Positions 55,199-64,000 of a stretch of 64,000 nucleotides of DNA are shown here, piece after piece. Position 1 is the stretch's first letter. Every line of letters starts with the position of its first letter. The DNA is taken from positions 124,001 through 188,000 of the forward strand of contig NZ_NBBJ01000004.1 in assembly GCF_002197665.1 (NCBI RefSeq), in the 5' to 3' direction. The translations under genes and the position numbers were made by a program. The DNA is from Sphingomonas mucosissima (GTDB lineage: Bacteria > Pseudomonadota > Alphaproteobacteria > Sphingomonadales > Sphingomonadaceae). Under the pieces are notes generated by a model. That model saw nothing but the letters and a program-made list of their open reading frames with translations, searched no databases and had not been told where the DNA came from.

Positions 55199-55626
55199 CG
55201 CGCTTTTGGGAAGACACGCCGCTCGACAAGCTGGACCGCGGACAGTGGGAGGCCCTTTGCGACGGCTGCGGCAAATGCTGCCTCCACAAATTGGAAGACG
55301 AGGAAACGGGCGAGCTCTTCGCGACAAACGTCGCCTGTCGATTGCTAGACCGGCGCAGCGGCCAGTGTTCCAATTATCGGCACCGGCACGCCTATGTTTC
55401 CGAATGCGTGCGCCTGTCGATGCGCAACGTCGATGCGATTAAGTGGCTGCCAAGCACCTGCGCATACCGGCTGAGGCTGAACAATGAGCCGCTCCCCGAG
55501 TGGCATTATCTGAATTCCGGCGATCGCGATGCTGTCCACTGGGCTGGCGAATCGGTGCGAGGGTGGACGATCAGTGAGGACGATGCGGGCGAACTGGAAT
55601 ATCACATGACCGACCGGCGGTTGTGA
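55195..55626 (+). CDS. YcgN-family cysteine cluster protein
   Basis: A 143-residue member of the YcgN/YkgJ (CxxCxxCC) family with a cysteine cluster near the N-terminus (LCDGCGKCCLHK) and further cysteines in VACRLL, GQCSNY, SECVRL and STCAYR, likely binding zinc or iron-sulfur. The biochemical role is unknown. It is translationally coupled to the Sco gene (ATGA). Confidence 0.92.
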   Translation: MTRFWEDTPLDKLDRGQWEALCDGCGKCCLHKLEDEETGELFATNVACRLLDRRSGQCSNYRHRHAYVSECVRLSMRNVDAIKWLPSTCAYRLRLNNEPLPEWHYLNSGDRDAVHWAGESVRGWTISEDDAGELEYHMTDRRL

Positions 55627-55669
55627 CCGCCAGACGCGTCACACAGCCACGCTCAATGCCCGGCCGCTC

Positions 55670-56356
55670 GTGATCGAAGACGTTGAGATTGTTCGCCACC
55701 CAACCGCCCGGCGGATCAAGCTGGCGTTCGATCCTGCCAGCGGCCGGTTCCGGCTGACGGTTCCAAAGCGCGCCTCCGGCACCAAGGCACTCGCCTGGGC
55801 GGCGGAGCATCAGGAATGGATGGCCGCACAACGCGCCGCGCTGCCGAATGCACACCCGTTCGCGCCGGGCGTGCGGATTCCGTTTGGTGATGACTCATTG
55901 TTGATCGATTGGCACGAAGGCGCATCGCGCATCGTGCAACGCGTGGGCGATCGGCTGGCAATTTCTGGTCCGCCATCCACGGTGCCGCGTCGGGTGGAAG
56001 CTTGGTTGCGGCGCGAGGCGCTCCGCCTGCTGGAGACGGATACCAGCTTCTACGCGGCCCGGGCGGGCGTCCGTGTAGACCGAGTGACGATTGGTGACCC
56101 TCGCAGTCGCTGGGGAAGTTGCAGCAGTGCGGGCGCCATTCGCTACAGCTGGCGCCTGGTGCTCGCGCCGACTGAGGTGCGCAAGGCGACTGTAGCGCAC
56201 GAGGTGGCGCATCGCATCCACATGAACCACTCCCCCGCCTTTCACGCGCTGGTTGCAACGCTATACGGCAGTGATCCGACCCCACATCGCCAATGGCTGC
56301 GCACCCACGGCGCCCAACTTCACTGGTACGGCCGTTCATCCACTAGCGGGGGCTGA
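55670..56356 (+). CDS. YgjP-like zinc metallopeptidase
   Basis: A 228-residue YgjP/SprT-like (DUF45) metallopeptidase with the zinc motif VAHEVAHRIHMNHS (HEVAH with a later His) in the C-terminal third and the preceding RSRWGSCSSAGAIRYSWRLVLAP block that is diagnostic of the family. The start is GTG 55670. The last 37 bases overlap the convergent PBP1A gene. Confidence 0.92.
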   Translation: MIEDVEIVRHPTARRIKLAFDPASGRFRLTVPKRASGTKALAWAAEHQEWMAAQRAALPNAHPFAPGVRIPFGDDSLLIDWHEGASRIVQRVGDRLAISGPPSTVPRRVEAWLRREALRLLETDTSFYAARAGVRVDRVTIGDPRSRWGSCSSAGAIRYSWRLVLAPTEVRKATVAHEVAHRIHMNHSPAFHALVATLYGSDPTPHRQWLRTHGAQLHWYGRSSTSGG

Positions 56357-58446
56357 GGTCGTCTGTCGCGGCGAGGCTCGCGAGCCGCGTCCCGCCCGGT
56401 AACACGGTCGATCCAATCCTGATCAAGCCGCTGTGCCGGCGGCGGCGCAGGCGCTGCCTCCTCGTCATACCCTTCTGGAACCGGCCGCTCGGCGCGGGGC
56501 GACGGCCGTTCGATGCCCCGGCCATAACTCTCTTCGGGGACCGGCACCCCATCGACCGCCACAGGCGCGCCGGTCTCATCCAGGAACACACTGTTGTCGG
56601 GTTCGCCGAAATAACTCTCCTCGTCCGGTTCGAGCTGCCATTCCGGGAGGGTCACTTCGGTCTCGAACTGCTCGATGGGCCGCTTTGCCACCGCCTTTGC
56701 CATGAACTGGGCAAACGCACGTGCAGGCGCAGCACCGCCCTGCAGGCCACCGATCGGCTTGGCATCATCACGCCCCATCCAGACGCCCGTGGTGAGGCCG
56801 GAAGAGAAGCCAAGGAACCAGCCGTCCTTGGATGACGAAGTGGTACCGGTCTTGCCCGCCACCGGACGGCCGATCTGGGCTGCGCGGCCAGTGCCGGTGT
56901 TCACGGCCGTCTGCAGCAGATCCGTCATCTGCGCCGCCACATAGGGTGCGACGAGCACACGGCTGCGATCCACCTCCTGCTGGTAGATCACTTCATTGTT
57001 CGCCGTGACCTTGGTGATGCCATAGGGCGTTATCGCCACGCCCTTGTTCGCCACGCTGGCAAAGGCGCGCGTCATGTCGATCAACCGGACGTCTGACGTG
57101 CCAAGCACCATTGAGGGCTGCGTGTTGACCGGGGACGTGATCCCAAAACGGCGCGCCATGTCCGCAACGGTGGTGAAGCCAACCTGCTGCCCCAACTTCG
57201 CCGCCACCGTGTTGAGCGAATAGGCAAATGCCGTGCGGAGGGTGACCTGACCCGAATAGCGCCGCGAGCTGTTGCGTGGGCTCCAGCCACCGATCGTGAC
57301 CGGCTCGTCGACCACCGTCGACTCCGGCGTCATCCCCGCTTCCAGAGCCGCCAGGTAGACGAACAGCTTGAACGCGGAGCCGGGCTGGCGCTGCGCCTGC
57401 GTGGCACGGTTATAGATCGACGAGACATAATCCTTGCCGCCGACCATGGCGCGCACGGCGCCGTCGCGATCGAGCGCGACCAGCGCGCCCTGTGCCCCGG
57501 CCGGCGAATTCGCCCGAACGGCGGCATCGGCCGCCCGCTGCATATCGAGGTCCAGCGTCGTCCAGACTTCGAGCGGGCGCTCCGTTTCGTCGATCAACAA
57601 TTCGAGCTGCGGCAACGCCCAGTCGGTGAAATAGCGCACGCTGTTCTGCTTGGGCTCGGGCGCGAGCTTGACCGCGTTGGGATCGGCCGTCTGCGCTTCT
57701 CCGGGGCTGATGTCACCGTTCTCGGCCATGACACGCAGCACGACCTGCGCCCGATCAACCGCGGCCTGCGCATCGGCCGTGGGCGAATAATTGGATGGCG
57801 CCTTAACCAGCCCGGCAATGATCGCCGCCTCGCTCAGCGACAAGCGATTGGCGCCGTGGCCGAAGAACTTGCGTGATGCGGCGTCGATCCCATAGGCGCC
57901 GCCGCCGTAATAGACCTTGTTGAGGTACAGCTCGAGAACCTCGGCCTTGCTGAACTTGCGCTCCATCGCGAGCGCCAGGATCCACTCGCGGAACTTGCGA
58001 CCGAACTTCTTCTGATTGTTGAGGAAGACGTTACGCGCGAGCTGCTGCGTGATGGTGGATCCGCCCTGCACCCAGCGTCCACGATCAAGGCGGACCTTGA
58101 CCGAGCGGGCAACCCCGATCGGATCGACGCCGATATGAGTGTAGAAGCGCTTGTCCTCCACGGCGACGGTGGCGTCCCGCATCACGCGGGGGATGCGGTC
58201 AAACGGCAGCCATTCGCCATAGCTCGGGCCGATGGAAACCAGCACCGTGCCATCCGCGGCGTGCACCCGGATCATCTGGCCATTGGGGGAGGATTTCAGC
58301 TCCTCGAACGAGGGCAGCTGCGCACGCGCGATGTAAACCGCGGTCACAAGCGCACCAAGCGCCAGCACCGCGAGCGCGATCATCACCTTGATCGTGATCG
58401 ACAGGCGACGGCGCCAGGGCGAACGGGGAGCAGGGGCGCGGGCCAT
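56320..58446 (-). CDS. Penicillin-binding protein 1A
   Basis: Bifunctional peptidoglycan synthase of 708 residues: an N-terminal signal-anchor helix (about 17-40), a glycosyltransferase-51 domain with catalytic E97 in AVEDKRFYTHIG and GGSTITQQLARN, then a transpeptidase domain with PGSAFK (catalytic Ser), SLN and KTGT motifs. The C-terminal 100 residues are proline/acidic-rich and look disordered. Its 3' end overlaps the convergent YgjP gene by 37 bases. It is the classical class A PBP. Confidence 0.95.
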   Translation of the reverse strand: MARAPAPRSPWRRRLSITIKVMIALAVLALGALVTAVYIARAQLPSFEELKSSPNGQMIRVHAADGTVLVSIGPSYGEWLPFDRIPRVMRDATVAVEDKRFYTHIGVDPIGVARSVKVRLDRGRWVQGGSTITQQLARNVFLNNQKKFGRKFREWILALAMERKFSKAEVLELYLNKVYYGGGAYGIDAASRKFFGHGANRLSLSEAAIIAGLVKAPSNYSPTADAQAAVDRAQVVLRVMAENGDISPGEAQTADPNAVKLAPEPKQNSVRYFTDWALPQLELLIDETERPLEVWTTLDLDMQRAADAAVRANSPAGAQGALVALDRDGAVRAMVGGKDYVSSIYNRATQAQRQPGSAFKLFVYLAALEAGMTPESTVVDEPVTIGGWSPRNSSRRYSGQVTLRTAFAYSLNTVAAKLGQQVGFTTVADMARRFGITSPVNTQPSMVLGTSDVRLIDMTRAFASVANKGVAITPYGITKVTANNEVIYQQEVDRSRVLVAPYVAAQMTDLLQTAVNTGTGRAAQIGRPVAGKTGTTSSSKDGWFLGFSSGLTTGVWMGRDDAKPIGGLQGGAAPARAFAQFMAKAVAKRPIEQFETEVTLPEWQLEPDEESYFGEPDNSVFLDETGAPVAVDGVPVPEESYGRGIERPSPRAERPVPEGYDEEAAPAPPPAQRLDQDWIDRVTGRDAAREPRRDRRPQPPLVDERPYQ

Positions 58447-58538
58447 CGAAGCGCCTTGTGGGATAGAAGCTTAGGCGGGGCTTAACAAGATGGACGATGC
58501 GCCGCGCCGACCACGGACGGAACGGCGCGTGCGATCGC

Positions 58539-58934
58539 TCAGCCGCGTGGCTGAAAGTCCAGGCTGACCGAGTTCATGCAATAACGCAGGCCAGTCGGCG
58601 GCGGACCATCGGGGAAGACGTGGCCGAGATGGCTGTCACACCGGCCGCAGCGCGATTCGGTCCGCACCATGCCGTGGCTGATGTCTCGGTGATCCGTCAC
58701 GACCTCGGGCGAGAGCGGCTGGGTGAAGCTGGGCCAGCCCGAGCCGGAGTCGTACTTGTCGGCGCTGTCGAACAATTCCAGCGCGCAGGCGGCGCAATGA
58801 TAGATGCCGTCCGCCTTGTAATCATTGTACTTGCCGGCGAACGCCCGTTCGGTGCCCGCCTCGCGCAGCACATGATATTGTTCGGGCGTAAGCCGTTCTT
58901 TCCACTCGGCTTCCGACAGATTCAACTGATCCAT
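58539..58934 (-). CDS. msrB: Peptide-methionine (R)-S-oxide reductase MsrB
   Basis: Reduces methionine-R-sulfoxide in proteins, 131 residues. The zinc site CAAC and CGRC, the CDSHLGHVF block, and the catalytic cysteine in [10 protein letters not shown] are visible. The start is ATG 58934; an upstream extension in the same frame has no family similarity. A GGAG lies 11 bases upstream. Confidence 0.94.
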   Translation of the reverse strand: MDQLNLSEAEWKERLTPEQYHVLREAGTERAFAGKYNDYKADGIYHCAACALELFDSADKYDSGSGWPSFTQPLSPEVVTDHRDISHGMVRTESRCGRCDSHLGHVFPDGPPPTGLRYCMNSVSLDFQPRG

Positions 58935-58992
58935 GGGCGACTGATCTCCGTGATTGGCCCTGCATCTGGGTTCGCGGAGAAGGCAGCGCAAG

Positions 58993-59877
58993 TCAGTCGT
59001 TGGACCAGCGCGCCCAGATGGCGGTGGGAAGCACGAGGCCGCGCGCTTCCTCGCGCACGCCAAGCTCGCCGCATTCCACGGTGCCGGGCAGGTCGGCGAA
59101 CGCCTGGCGCAGCATCTCCCCAATCGCGAGCGCGGACATGCGCACGGCGTAGACGGTGAGGAACAGCGCGCGGGAATTGCCGTCGAGCAGCTGGCGGCAA
59201 TCGGCGATCAGGCCGGGGAGATGCTCCTCCAGCCGCCAGATCTCGCCATCCGGGCCGCGGCCGTATTTGGGTGGATCGAGCAGGATCGCGTCATAGCGGC
59301 GGCCGCGGCGCACCTCTCGCGCGACGAACTTGGCCGCATCCTCGACGATCCAGCGGATCGGGCGGTCGGCCATGGCCGAGAGGCGGGCGTTGGCGCGTGC
59401 CGCCTCGACTGACTTCTTGGACGCGTCGACATGGACCATCTTGGACCCCGCCGCCGACAGCGCGAGCGTGCCGACGCCGGTATAACCGAACAAATTCAAC
59501 GCCTCAGGCTCGGGAACCCCGTCCAGCCGCTCGCGCAGCCAGGACCAGACCGGCGCCATGTCGGGGAAGAAGCCGAGGTGGCGGAAGGGCGTGTTCTGCG
59601 CGGTGAAGCGCACGGCGCCAGGGCCGACGCCCCAGGCGAGCGGCCAGCCATCGCGCGGCACCGGGCGGCTGTAATGCCACTGGCCGCCGCCATCCTCATC
59701 GCTGCCGGGGATAAATTCTCCGTGCGATTTCCAATCGTTATCGGCCGGCGCCCAGAGCGCCTGCGGCTCGGGGCGAATGAACCGATAGTCGCCGTAGCGC
59801 TCCAGCTTGCGACCATGGCCGCAATCGACGAGGCCATAGTCGCCCCAGGGTTCACCAATAAGCGTGTCGAGTTTCAT
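58993..59877 (-). CDS. Class I SAM-dependent methyltransferase (RlmI-like)
   Basis: A 294-residue protein with the C-terminal methyltransferase domain of the RlmI/RlmK group: [18 protein letters not shown] (SAM motif I, about 127-144), [18 protein letters not shown], and [11 protein letters not shown] (catalytic DPPKYG). The N-terminal region lacks an obvious PUA domain. The probable target is 23S rRNA or another nucleic acid. The start overlaps the next gene's stop (ATGA). Confidence 0.9.
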   Translation of the reverse strand: MKLDTLIGEPWGDYGLVDCGHGRKLERYGDYRFIRPEPQALWAPADNDWKSHGEFIPGSDEDGGGQWHYSRPVPRDGWPLAWGVGPGAVRFTAQNTPFRHLGFFPDMAPVWSWLRERLDGVPEPEALNLFGYTGVGTLALSAAGSKMVHVDASKKSVEAARANARLSAMADRPIRWIVEDAAKFVAREVRRGRRYDAILLDPPKYGRGPDGEIWRLEEHLPGLIADCRQLLDGNSRALFLTVYAVRMSALAIGEMLRQAFADLPGTVECGELGVREEARGLVLPTAIWARWSND

Positions 59878-60749
59878 GGGAGGAGCGTTACCGCCATGTT
59901 GATGGACTTGGAACCGCCGGGCGGGACCAGGAAGACGCCGGGTTTGTCTGCAAATTCATCGGCATAGCCCTCCGGATCGGCGATACCGTGCCACGGCTCG
60001 ACGCAGATGTAGCGGGCGCCGGGCTTGGTCCAGATGCCGAGCATCGGGGTGTCGGGGAAGTCGATTTGCAGATGGGGACCACCGGGGGCGCCGTACGTGA
60101 CGCTGGACGAGCGGACATTGTCCCACACCAGGGCGTCGTGCGCGAATAGTTCGTCGGCGAGGTGAAGCGTGCGGCCGTCCAATGGGGACGGGAGCGAACC
60201 GGCCTTGATCGTTCCGTCATCGGCGATGGGTCGGATGCCATCCGGCTCATCTTGGCCGAATGTGATATTGTGCTGGCCTCTTTTTGCGCCGCCGGGCAGC
60301 GGCCAAGCGAAAGCGGGATGAAAACCGAAACTCGCAGGCATTTCGTTTACATTCGGATTGGTGATCTCGATTTCGGTTTTGAGCGTCGCGCCGTCCAACC
60401 GGAAGGTCGCGTCGAGCGTGAACGCGAAGGGATAATGGACGCGCGTTGCATCGCTGTCCTGCAATCGGAAGGTGGCGTGCGTGGGGCCGTGGTCGATCAG
60501 CGTGAACGGCAGGCGGCGGGCGAAGCCGTGCTGCTTCATCGGATACTCCCGGCCGTGGATGCGGATCACTTCGCCCGCTGGCTTGCCGACGACCGGGAAG
60601 AGCAAGGGCGCGCGGCCGGTCCAGAAGGCAGGGTCGGCATCGGTCATCAACTCGCGGCCGGCGGCGTCCTTCAGCGAGGAGAGCTCCGCGCCGAGCGGGT
60701 TGATCGCCGCCGTGAGGTGATCGTTCGCGATGGTGATCCAGTCGGTCAT
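59874..60749 (-). CDS. Aldose 1-epimerase family protein
   Basis: A 291-residue protein of the galactose-mutarotase fold, of the YeaD/LacX-like branch. Features include GAELSSLKDAAGRELM, PLLFPVVG, FGFHPAFAWPLPGG (catalytic His candidate) and CVEPWHGIADP with the Glu-Pro-Trp motif. It probably interconverts anomers of a hexose or hexose-phosphate. It is coupled to the methyltransferase gene by an ATGA overlap. Confidence 0.88.
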   Translation of the reverse strand: MTDWITIANDHLTAAINPLGAELSSLKDAAGRELMTDADPAFWTGRAPLLFPVVGKPAGEVIRIHGREYPMKQHGFARRLPFTLIDHGPTHATFRLQDSDATRVHYPFAFTLDATFRLDGATLKTEIEITNPNVNEMPASFGFHPAFAWPLPGGAKRGQHNITFGQDEPDGIRPIADDGTIKAGSLPSPLDGRTLHLADELFAHDALVWDNVRSSSVTYGAPGGPHLQIDFPDTPMLGIWTKPGARYICVEPWHGIADPEGYADEFADKPGVFLVPPGGSKSINMAVTLLP

Positions 60750-60774
60750 GCTCGATCCTAAGCCATTCCGTGAT

Positions 60775-60790
60775 CCCCGCGCACGCGGGG
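60775..60790. repeat. CCCCGCG-CA-CGCGGGG palindrome
   Basis: A 7-bp perfect stem with a 2-base loop lies between the epimerase gene and pheT. It resembles the shorter relatives of the 'GTCATCCC...GGGAT' repeats in this window and could act as a terminator or as a repeat unit. Confidence 0.55.
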
Positions 60791-60804
60791 ACGACGAGTT
60801 TGCG

Positions 60805-63171
60805 TTACCCCCGGAGCGTCGCGCCCAGCTTGCCGGCGGCGGCGACGACCTTGTCGGCGATCGCCTTCAACTCGGCTTCGACGAACGCCTTGTCGCCCGG
60901 TTGGAGCACGACCTCGACCGCCATCGAGGTTTCGCCGTCCTTGGTGAAGACGTCGAACACGCGGGCTGAGACGATCGCGGCCTTGTCCGCGCCCTTCACC
61001 GCGCGCGCCAGCGCGTCGGCGGCAACGCCGTCGGGCACCAGGAAGGCGAAGTCGCGGCGGACGGCCTGGAGCGCGGGCGGCGTATAGGCCGGGCGCATGA
61101 AAACGGCGGAACGTTTGGCGGGAATCGCATCGAGGTACAGCTCCACCGCAGCGACGCCGGCGTTGAGATCGAACGCGCGGGTGACATTGGGGTGGAGGAT
61201 GCCGAAGGCGGCGAGCACCGTCTTTGGCCCCAGCCGCAGCGTGCCCGACTGACCGGGATGCCAAGCCTCGCCCGCTTCCCCGAACACCTGCAGGTTATCG
61301 ACCGGCGCGCCGGCGGCGGCGAGCAGTGCCAGCGCCTCTGCCTTGGCGTCAAACGCGTCGAAGCCTTGCGCCTTGCCCGACTGCCAGCCGCGCACACGGC
61401 GCTCACCGGCGAGGACGAGGCTGAGCGTCGGGCGCTCCTTGTCGGCGAGATAGCGGCGGCCGATCTCGAACAGGCGGATCGTGCCGGCACCGCGCCGCAC
61501 GTTGCGCGCGGCGGCGGAGAGCAGCCCCGGCAGCAGCGACGGGCGCATGACCTTCAGGTCCTCGCTGATCGGATTGGCGAGCGTGAAGGCACCGCCACCG
61601 AACGGCGCGGCCTCGCCTTCCGAGATGAAGCTCCACGTCACCGCTTCGTCGAGGCCGCGCGCGGCGGCGGCGCGGCGGACGCGGCGTTCCAGCTTCTGCT
61701 CCGGCGTGGCGGTGGGCGTGGCGACACCCGGCGCGCGCGGCAGCGGAACCGAGGGGATATTGTCGATCCCCTCGATGCGGATCACTTCCTCGACCAGATC
61801 GGCAGTGCCGTCGATATCGCGGCGCCACGTCGGCGGGATCACCTGCCAATCGTCGCTGACGGTGAAGCCGAGCGACAGGAGGATCGCGCGCTGCCGCTCC
61901 GGCGCGACGGCGAGGCCGCCGAGCGTTTCGGCGCGGGCCGGATCATAGGCATAGCTGCGCGTGCCCAGCGGCGGCTCACCGGCGCGGGTGATTCCGGTCG
62001 GCTGACCACCGCACAGGTCGAGCACGAGGCGCGTTGCAATCGCGAGGCCATCGTCGAGAAACGCCGGATCGACGCCGCGTTCGAACCGCTGGCGCGCATC
62101 GCTCGTCAGCATCAGCTTCTGGCCGGTGCGGGCGATATGCTCGGGATCGAAATAGGCGCATTCGATGACGACGTCGTTGGTCGTGTCGGATACGCCAGAT
62201 TCCTCGCCGCCCATGATGCCGCCGATGTCGTGGACATGGGCGTCATCGGCGATGACCGTCATCGTCTCATCGAGCGTGTAGGTCTTGCCGTTGAGCGCAA
62301 GGACCGTTTCACCCGCCTTCGCCTTGCGCGCGACGAGGCCGCCCGACAGCTTCGCCTTGTCATAGACGTGCAGCGGGCGGCCGAGATCGACGGTGATGTA
62401 ATTGGTGATGTCGACCAGCGCCGAAATCGGCTTCTGACCGATCGCGCGCAGACGCTTGGCGAGCCATTCGGGCGCCGCGCCGTTGCTGACGCCGTTCACG
62501 CCCTGCGCGAAGAAAGCCGGGCAGCCGGCGGGGTCGTCGGTGCGCACGTCGGGGCCGGGGCCTTCGCCCGCAACCGGCTCCACCGTCAGCGGCTTCAGCG
62601 TGCCAAGGCCCGCGGCGGCGAGATCGCGGGCGATGCCGCGCACGCCCATGCAATCCTGCCGATTGGGGGTGATCGACACGTCGATGACGGGATCGTTGAG
62701 GCCCGCCCATTCGGCATAGGTGGCGCCGACCGGCGCATCGACGGGCAGTTCGATGATGCCGTCATGATCGTCGCCCAGCTCCAGCTCGCGGGTCGAGCAC
62801 ATCATGCCGTTCGATTCGACGCCGCGGATCGCCGCGACCTTCAGCACCATGCCGTTGGCCGGGACGGTCGCGCCGGGCATGCCGAACACGCCGACGAGGC
62901 CCGCACGGGCGTTGGGCGCGCCGCAGACGACCTGCAGCGGGCCCCCTCCGTTCACATCGGCGCCGGCATCGACCGACAGCACCTGGAGTTTGTCAGCCTG
63001 CGGGTGGCGCTCGGCCGTCAGCACCTTGGCGATGCGGAAGGCGGCGAGCTTCTCGCCGGGGTTCTCGACCCCCTCGACCTCGAGCCCGATGCGGGTGAGG
63101 CCGACGAGAATGTCGTCGAGCGACGCGTCGGTCGCGAGGTGTTCCTTGAGCCAGGAAAGGGTGAATTTCAT
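60805..63171 (-). CDS. pheT: Phenylalanine-tRNA ligase beta subunit
   Basis: Beta subunit of the alpha2-beta2 PheRS, 788 residues. It starts MKFTLSWLKEHL, then a tRNA-binding OB domain (about 40-150, HPQADKLQVLSVD), B3/B4 editing and B5 domains, a core, and a C-terminal ferredoxin-like anticodon-binding domain (about 695-788). It follows pheS on the minus strand, with a 218-base gap that contains an inverted repeat pair. Confidence 0.97.
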   Translation of the reverse strand: MKFTLSWLKEHLATDASLDDILVGLTRIGLEVEGVENPGEKLAAFRIAKVLTAERHPQADKLQVLSVDAGADVNGGGPLQVVCGAPNARAGLVGVFGMPGATVPANGMVLKVAAIRGVESNGMMCSTRELELGDDHDGIIELPVDAPVGATYAEWAGLNDPVIDVSITPNRQDCMGVRGIARDLAAAGLGTLKPLTVEPVAGEGPGPDVRTDDPAGCPAFFAQGVNGVSNGAAPEWLAKRLRAIGQKPISALVDITNYITVDLGRPLHVYDKAKLSGGLVARKAKAGETVLALNGKTYTLDETMTVIADDAHVHDIGGIMGGEESGVSDTTNDVVIECAYFDPEHIARTGQKLMLTSDARQRFERGVDPAFLDDGLAIATRLVLDLCGGQPTGITRAGEPPLGTRSYAYDPARAETLGGLAVAPERQRAILLSLGFTVSDDWQVIPPTWRRDIDGTADLVEEVIRIEGIDNIPSVPLPRAPGVATPTATPEQKLERRVRRAAAARGLDEAVTWSFISEGEAAPFGGGAFTLANPISEDLKVMRPSLLPGLLSAAARNVRRGAGTIRLFEIGRRYLADKERPTLSLVLAGERRVRGWQSGKAQGFDAFDAKAEALALLAAAGAPVDNLQVFGEAGEAWHPGQSGTLRLGPKTVLAAFGILHPNVTRAFDLNAGVAAVELYLDAIPAKRSAVFMRPAYTPPALQAVRRDFAFLVPDGVAADALARAVKGADKAAIVSARVFDVFTKDGETSMAVEVVLQPGDKAFVEAELKAIADKVVAAAGKLGATLRG

Positions 63172-63250
63172 GGGTTTCTCAATCCGTCGCCCCGGCCGAA
63201 GTGGGGGTCTTGTGAGCTATCGTAGGTCGTGTGGTCGCCAAGGTCACGCC

Positions 63251-63278
63251 GTCACCCCGGACTTGATCCGGGGTCCAT
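63251..63278. repeat. Palindromic intergenic repeat in the pheS-pheT gap, copy A
   Basis: GTCACCCCGGACTTGATCCGGGGTCCAT is an imperfect palindrome of the same family as the repeats at 21954 and 22167. An inverted near-copy lies at 63315-63344. The gap holds no convincing gene. Confidence 0.75.
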
Positions 63279-63314
63279 CGCGCCGCGAACGCATCGAGGT
63301 CGGTGTGCGCGGAA

Positions 63315-63344
63315 CCATGGATCCCGGATCAAGTCCGGGATGAC
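63315..63344. repeat. Palindromic intergenic repeat in the pheS-pheT gap, copy B
   Basis: Inverted near-copy of the element at 63251 (CCATGGATCCCGGATCAAGT then CCGGGATGAC). The two units face each other about 36 bases apart and could fold into one long hairpin in the transcript. Confidence 0.75.
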
Positions 63345-63389
63345 GTGGTGAAGTAAGGCGCCGTCGCGGTTCAAGCCTCAGCGTGCCGA

Positions 63390-64000
<611 letters not shown>

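Noticed and set aside
61192-63225. 677-codon plus-strand frame opposite pheT
   Set aside because: Shadow of pheT; composition is typical of antisense translation.

Overview
The window is about 64 kb of GC-rich DNA packed with genes on both strands. It looks like the chromosome of a yellow/orange alphaproteobacterium of the Sphingomonadaceae, probably Sphingomonas or a close relative. The reasons are a carotenoid module (crtZ, crtW, crtX), a TorF/Gcw-type outer membrane protein, the ybgC-tolQRAB-pal order, frequent TTG and GTG starts, 4-base start/stop overlaps, and palindromic intergenic repeats of the 'GTCATCCCGG...CCGGGATCCA' kind. This assignment is inferred from gene content and style, not from a marker gene. 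I see no prophage, insertion sequence, CRISPR array, rRNA operon or plasmid replication gene. The genes read as core or lineage-core chromosome.

Layout. 1-2.4 kb: carotenoid tailoring (5'-truncated crtZ overlapping crtW, with crtX convergent). 2.6-3.6 kb: DUF72 protein and tRNA-Gly(GCC). 3.7-9.1 kb: a two-component system followed directly by a beta-carbonic anhydrase and a SulP anion transporter with a STAS domain, then a long hairpin and a TorF-like outer membrane protein. 9.2-10.9 kb: thioredoxin-TPR protein, LON substrate-binding-like protein and Trm112-like protein, all overlapping. 11.1-16 kb: the Tol-Pal envelope complex on the minus strand. 16-25 kb: lipoprotein, glutaminase, nitronate monooxygenase, YjbQ protein, aspartokinase, UbiG and an S9 peptidase, with a repeat-rich gap at 21.9-22.4 kb. 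25.1-27.6 kb: xseB-ispA-coaD-cyclophilin. 27.7-36.9 kb: ExoD, KatG, a GDSL esterase, a secreted amidohydrolase, a LOV-domain hybrid histidine kinase and a UV-damage endonuclease.

37-40.2 kb is the most distinctive block. It is a minus-strand operon of a PepSY-type membrane protein, a secreted DUF2271 protein, a secreted DUF4198 protein and ApbE flavin transferase, with an iron-box-like palindrome upstream. The DUF2271 protein carries the motif DGVSGAT, which matches the ApbE flavinylation consensus. The block therefore looks like an extracytoplasmic, covalently flavinylated electron-transfer system.

40.2-64 kb: PEP carboxylase with a translationally coupled EF-hand lipoprotein, HNH nuclease, enoyl-CoA hydratase, glutamyl-Q tRNA(Asp) synthetase, ergothioneine genes egtB-egtD, kynurenine genes kynA-kynU, an MFS transporter divergent from a TetR regulator, an ankyrin protein, a Sco-YcgN-YgjP cluster, PBP1A, MsrB, an rRNA methyltransferase, an aldose-epimerase-like protein, pheT and the 3' part of pheS, which runs off the right edge.

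Functionally the window combines defence against light, oxygen and UV (carotenoids, KatG, MsrB, ergothioneine, UV endonuclease, LOV kinase), envelope maintenance (Tol-Pal, PBP1A), CO2/bicarbonate handling (carbonic anhydrase, SulP, PEP carboxylase) and redox/iron functions (ApbE block).
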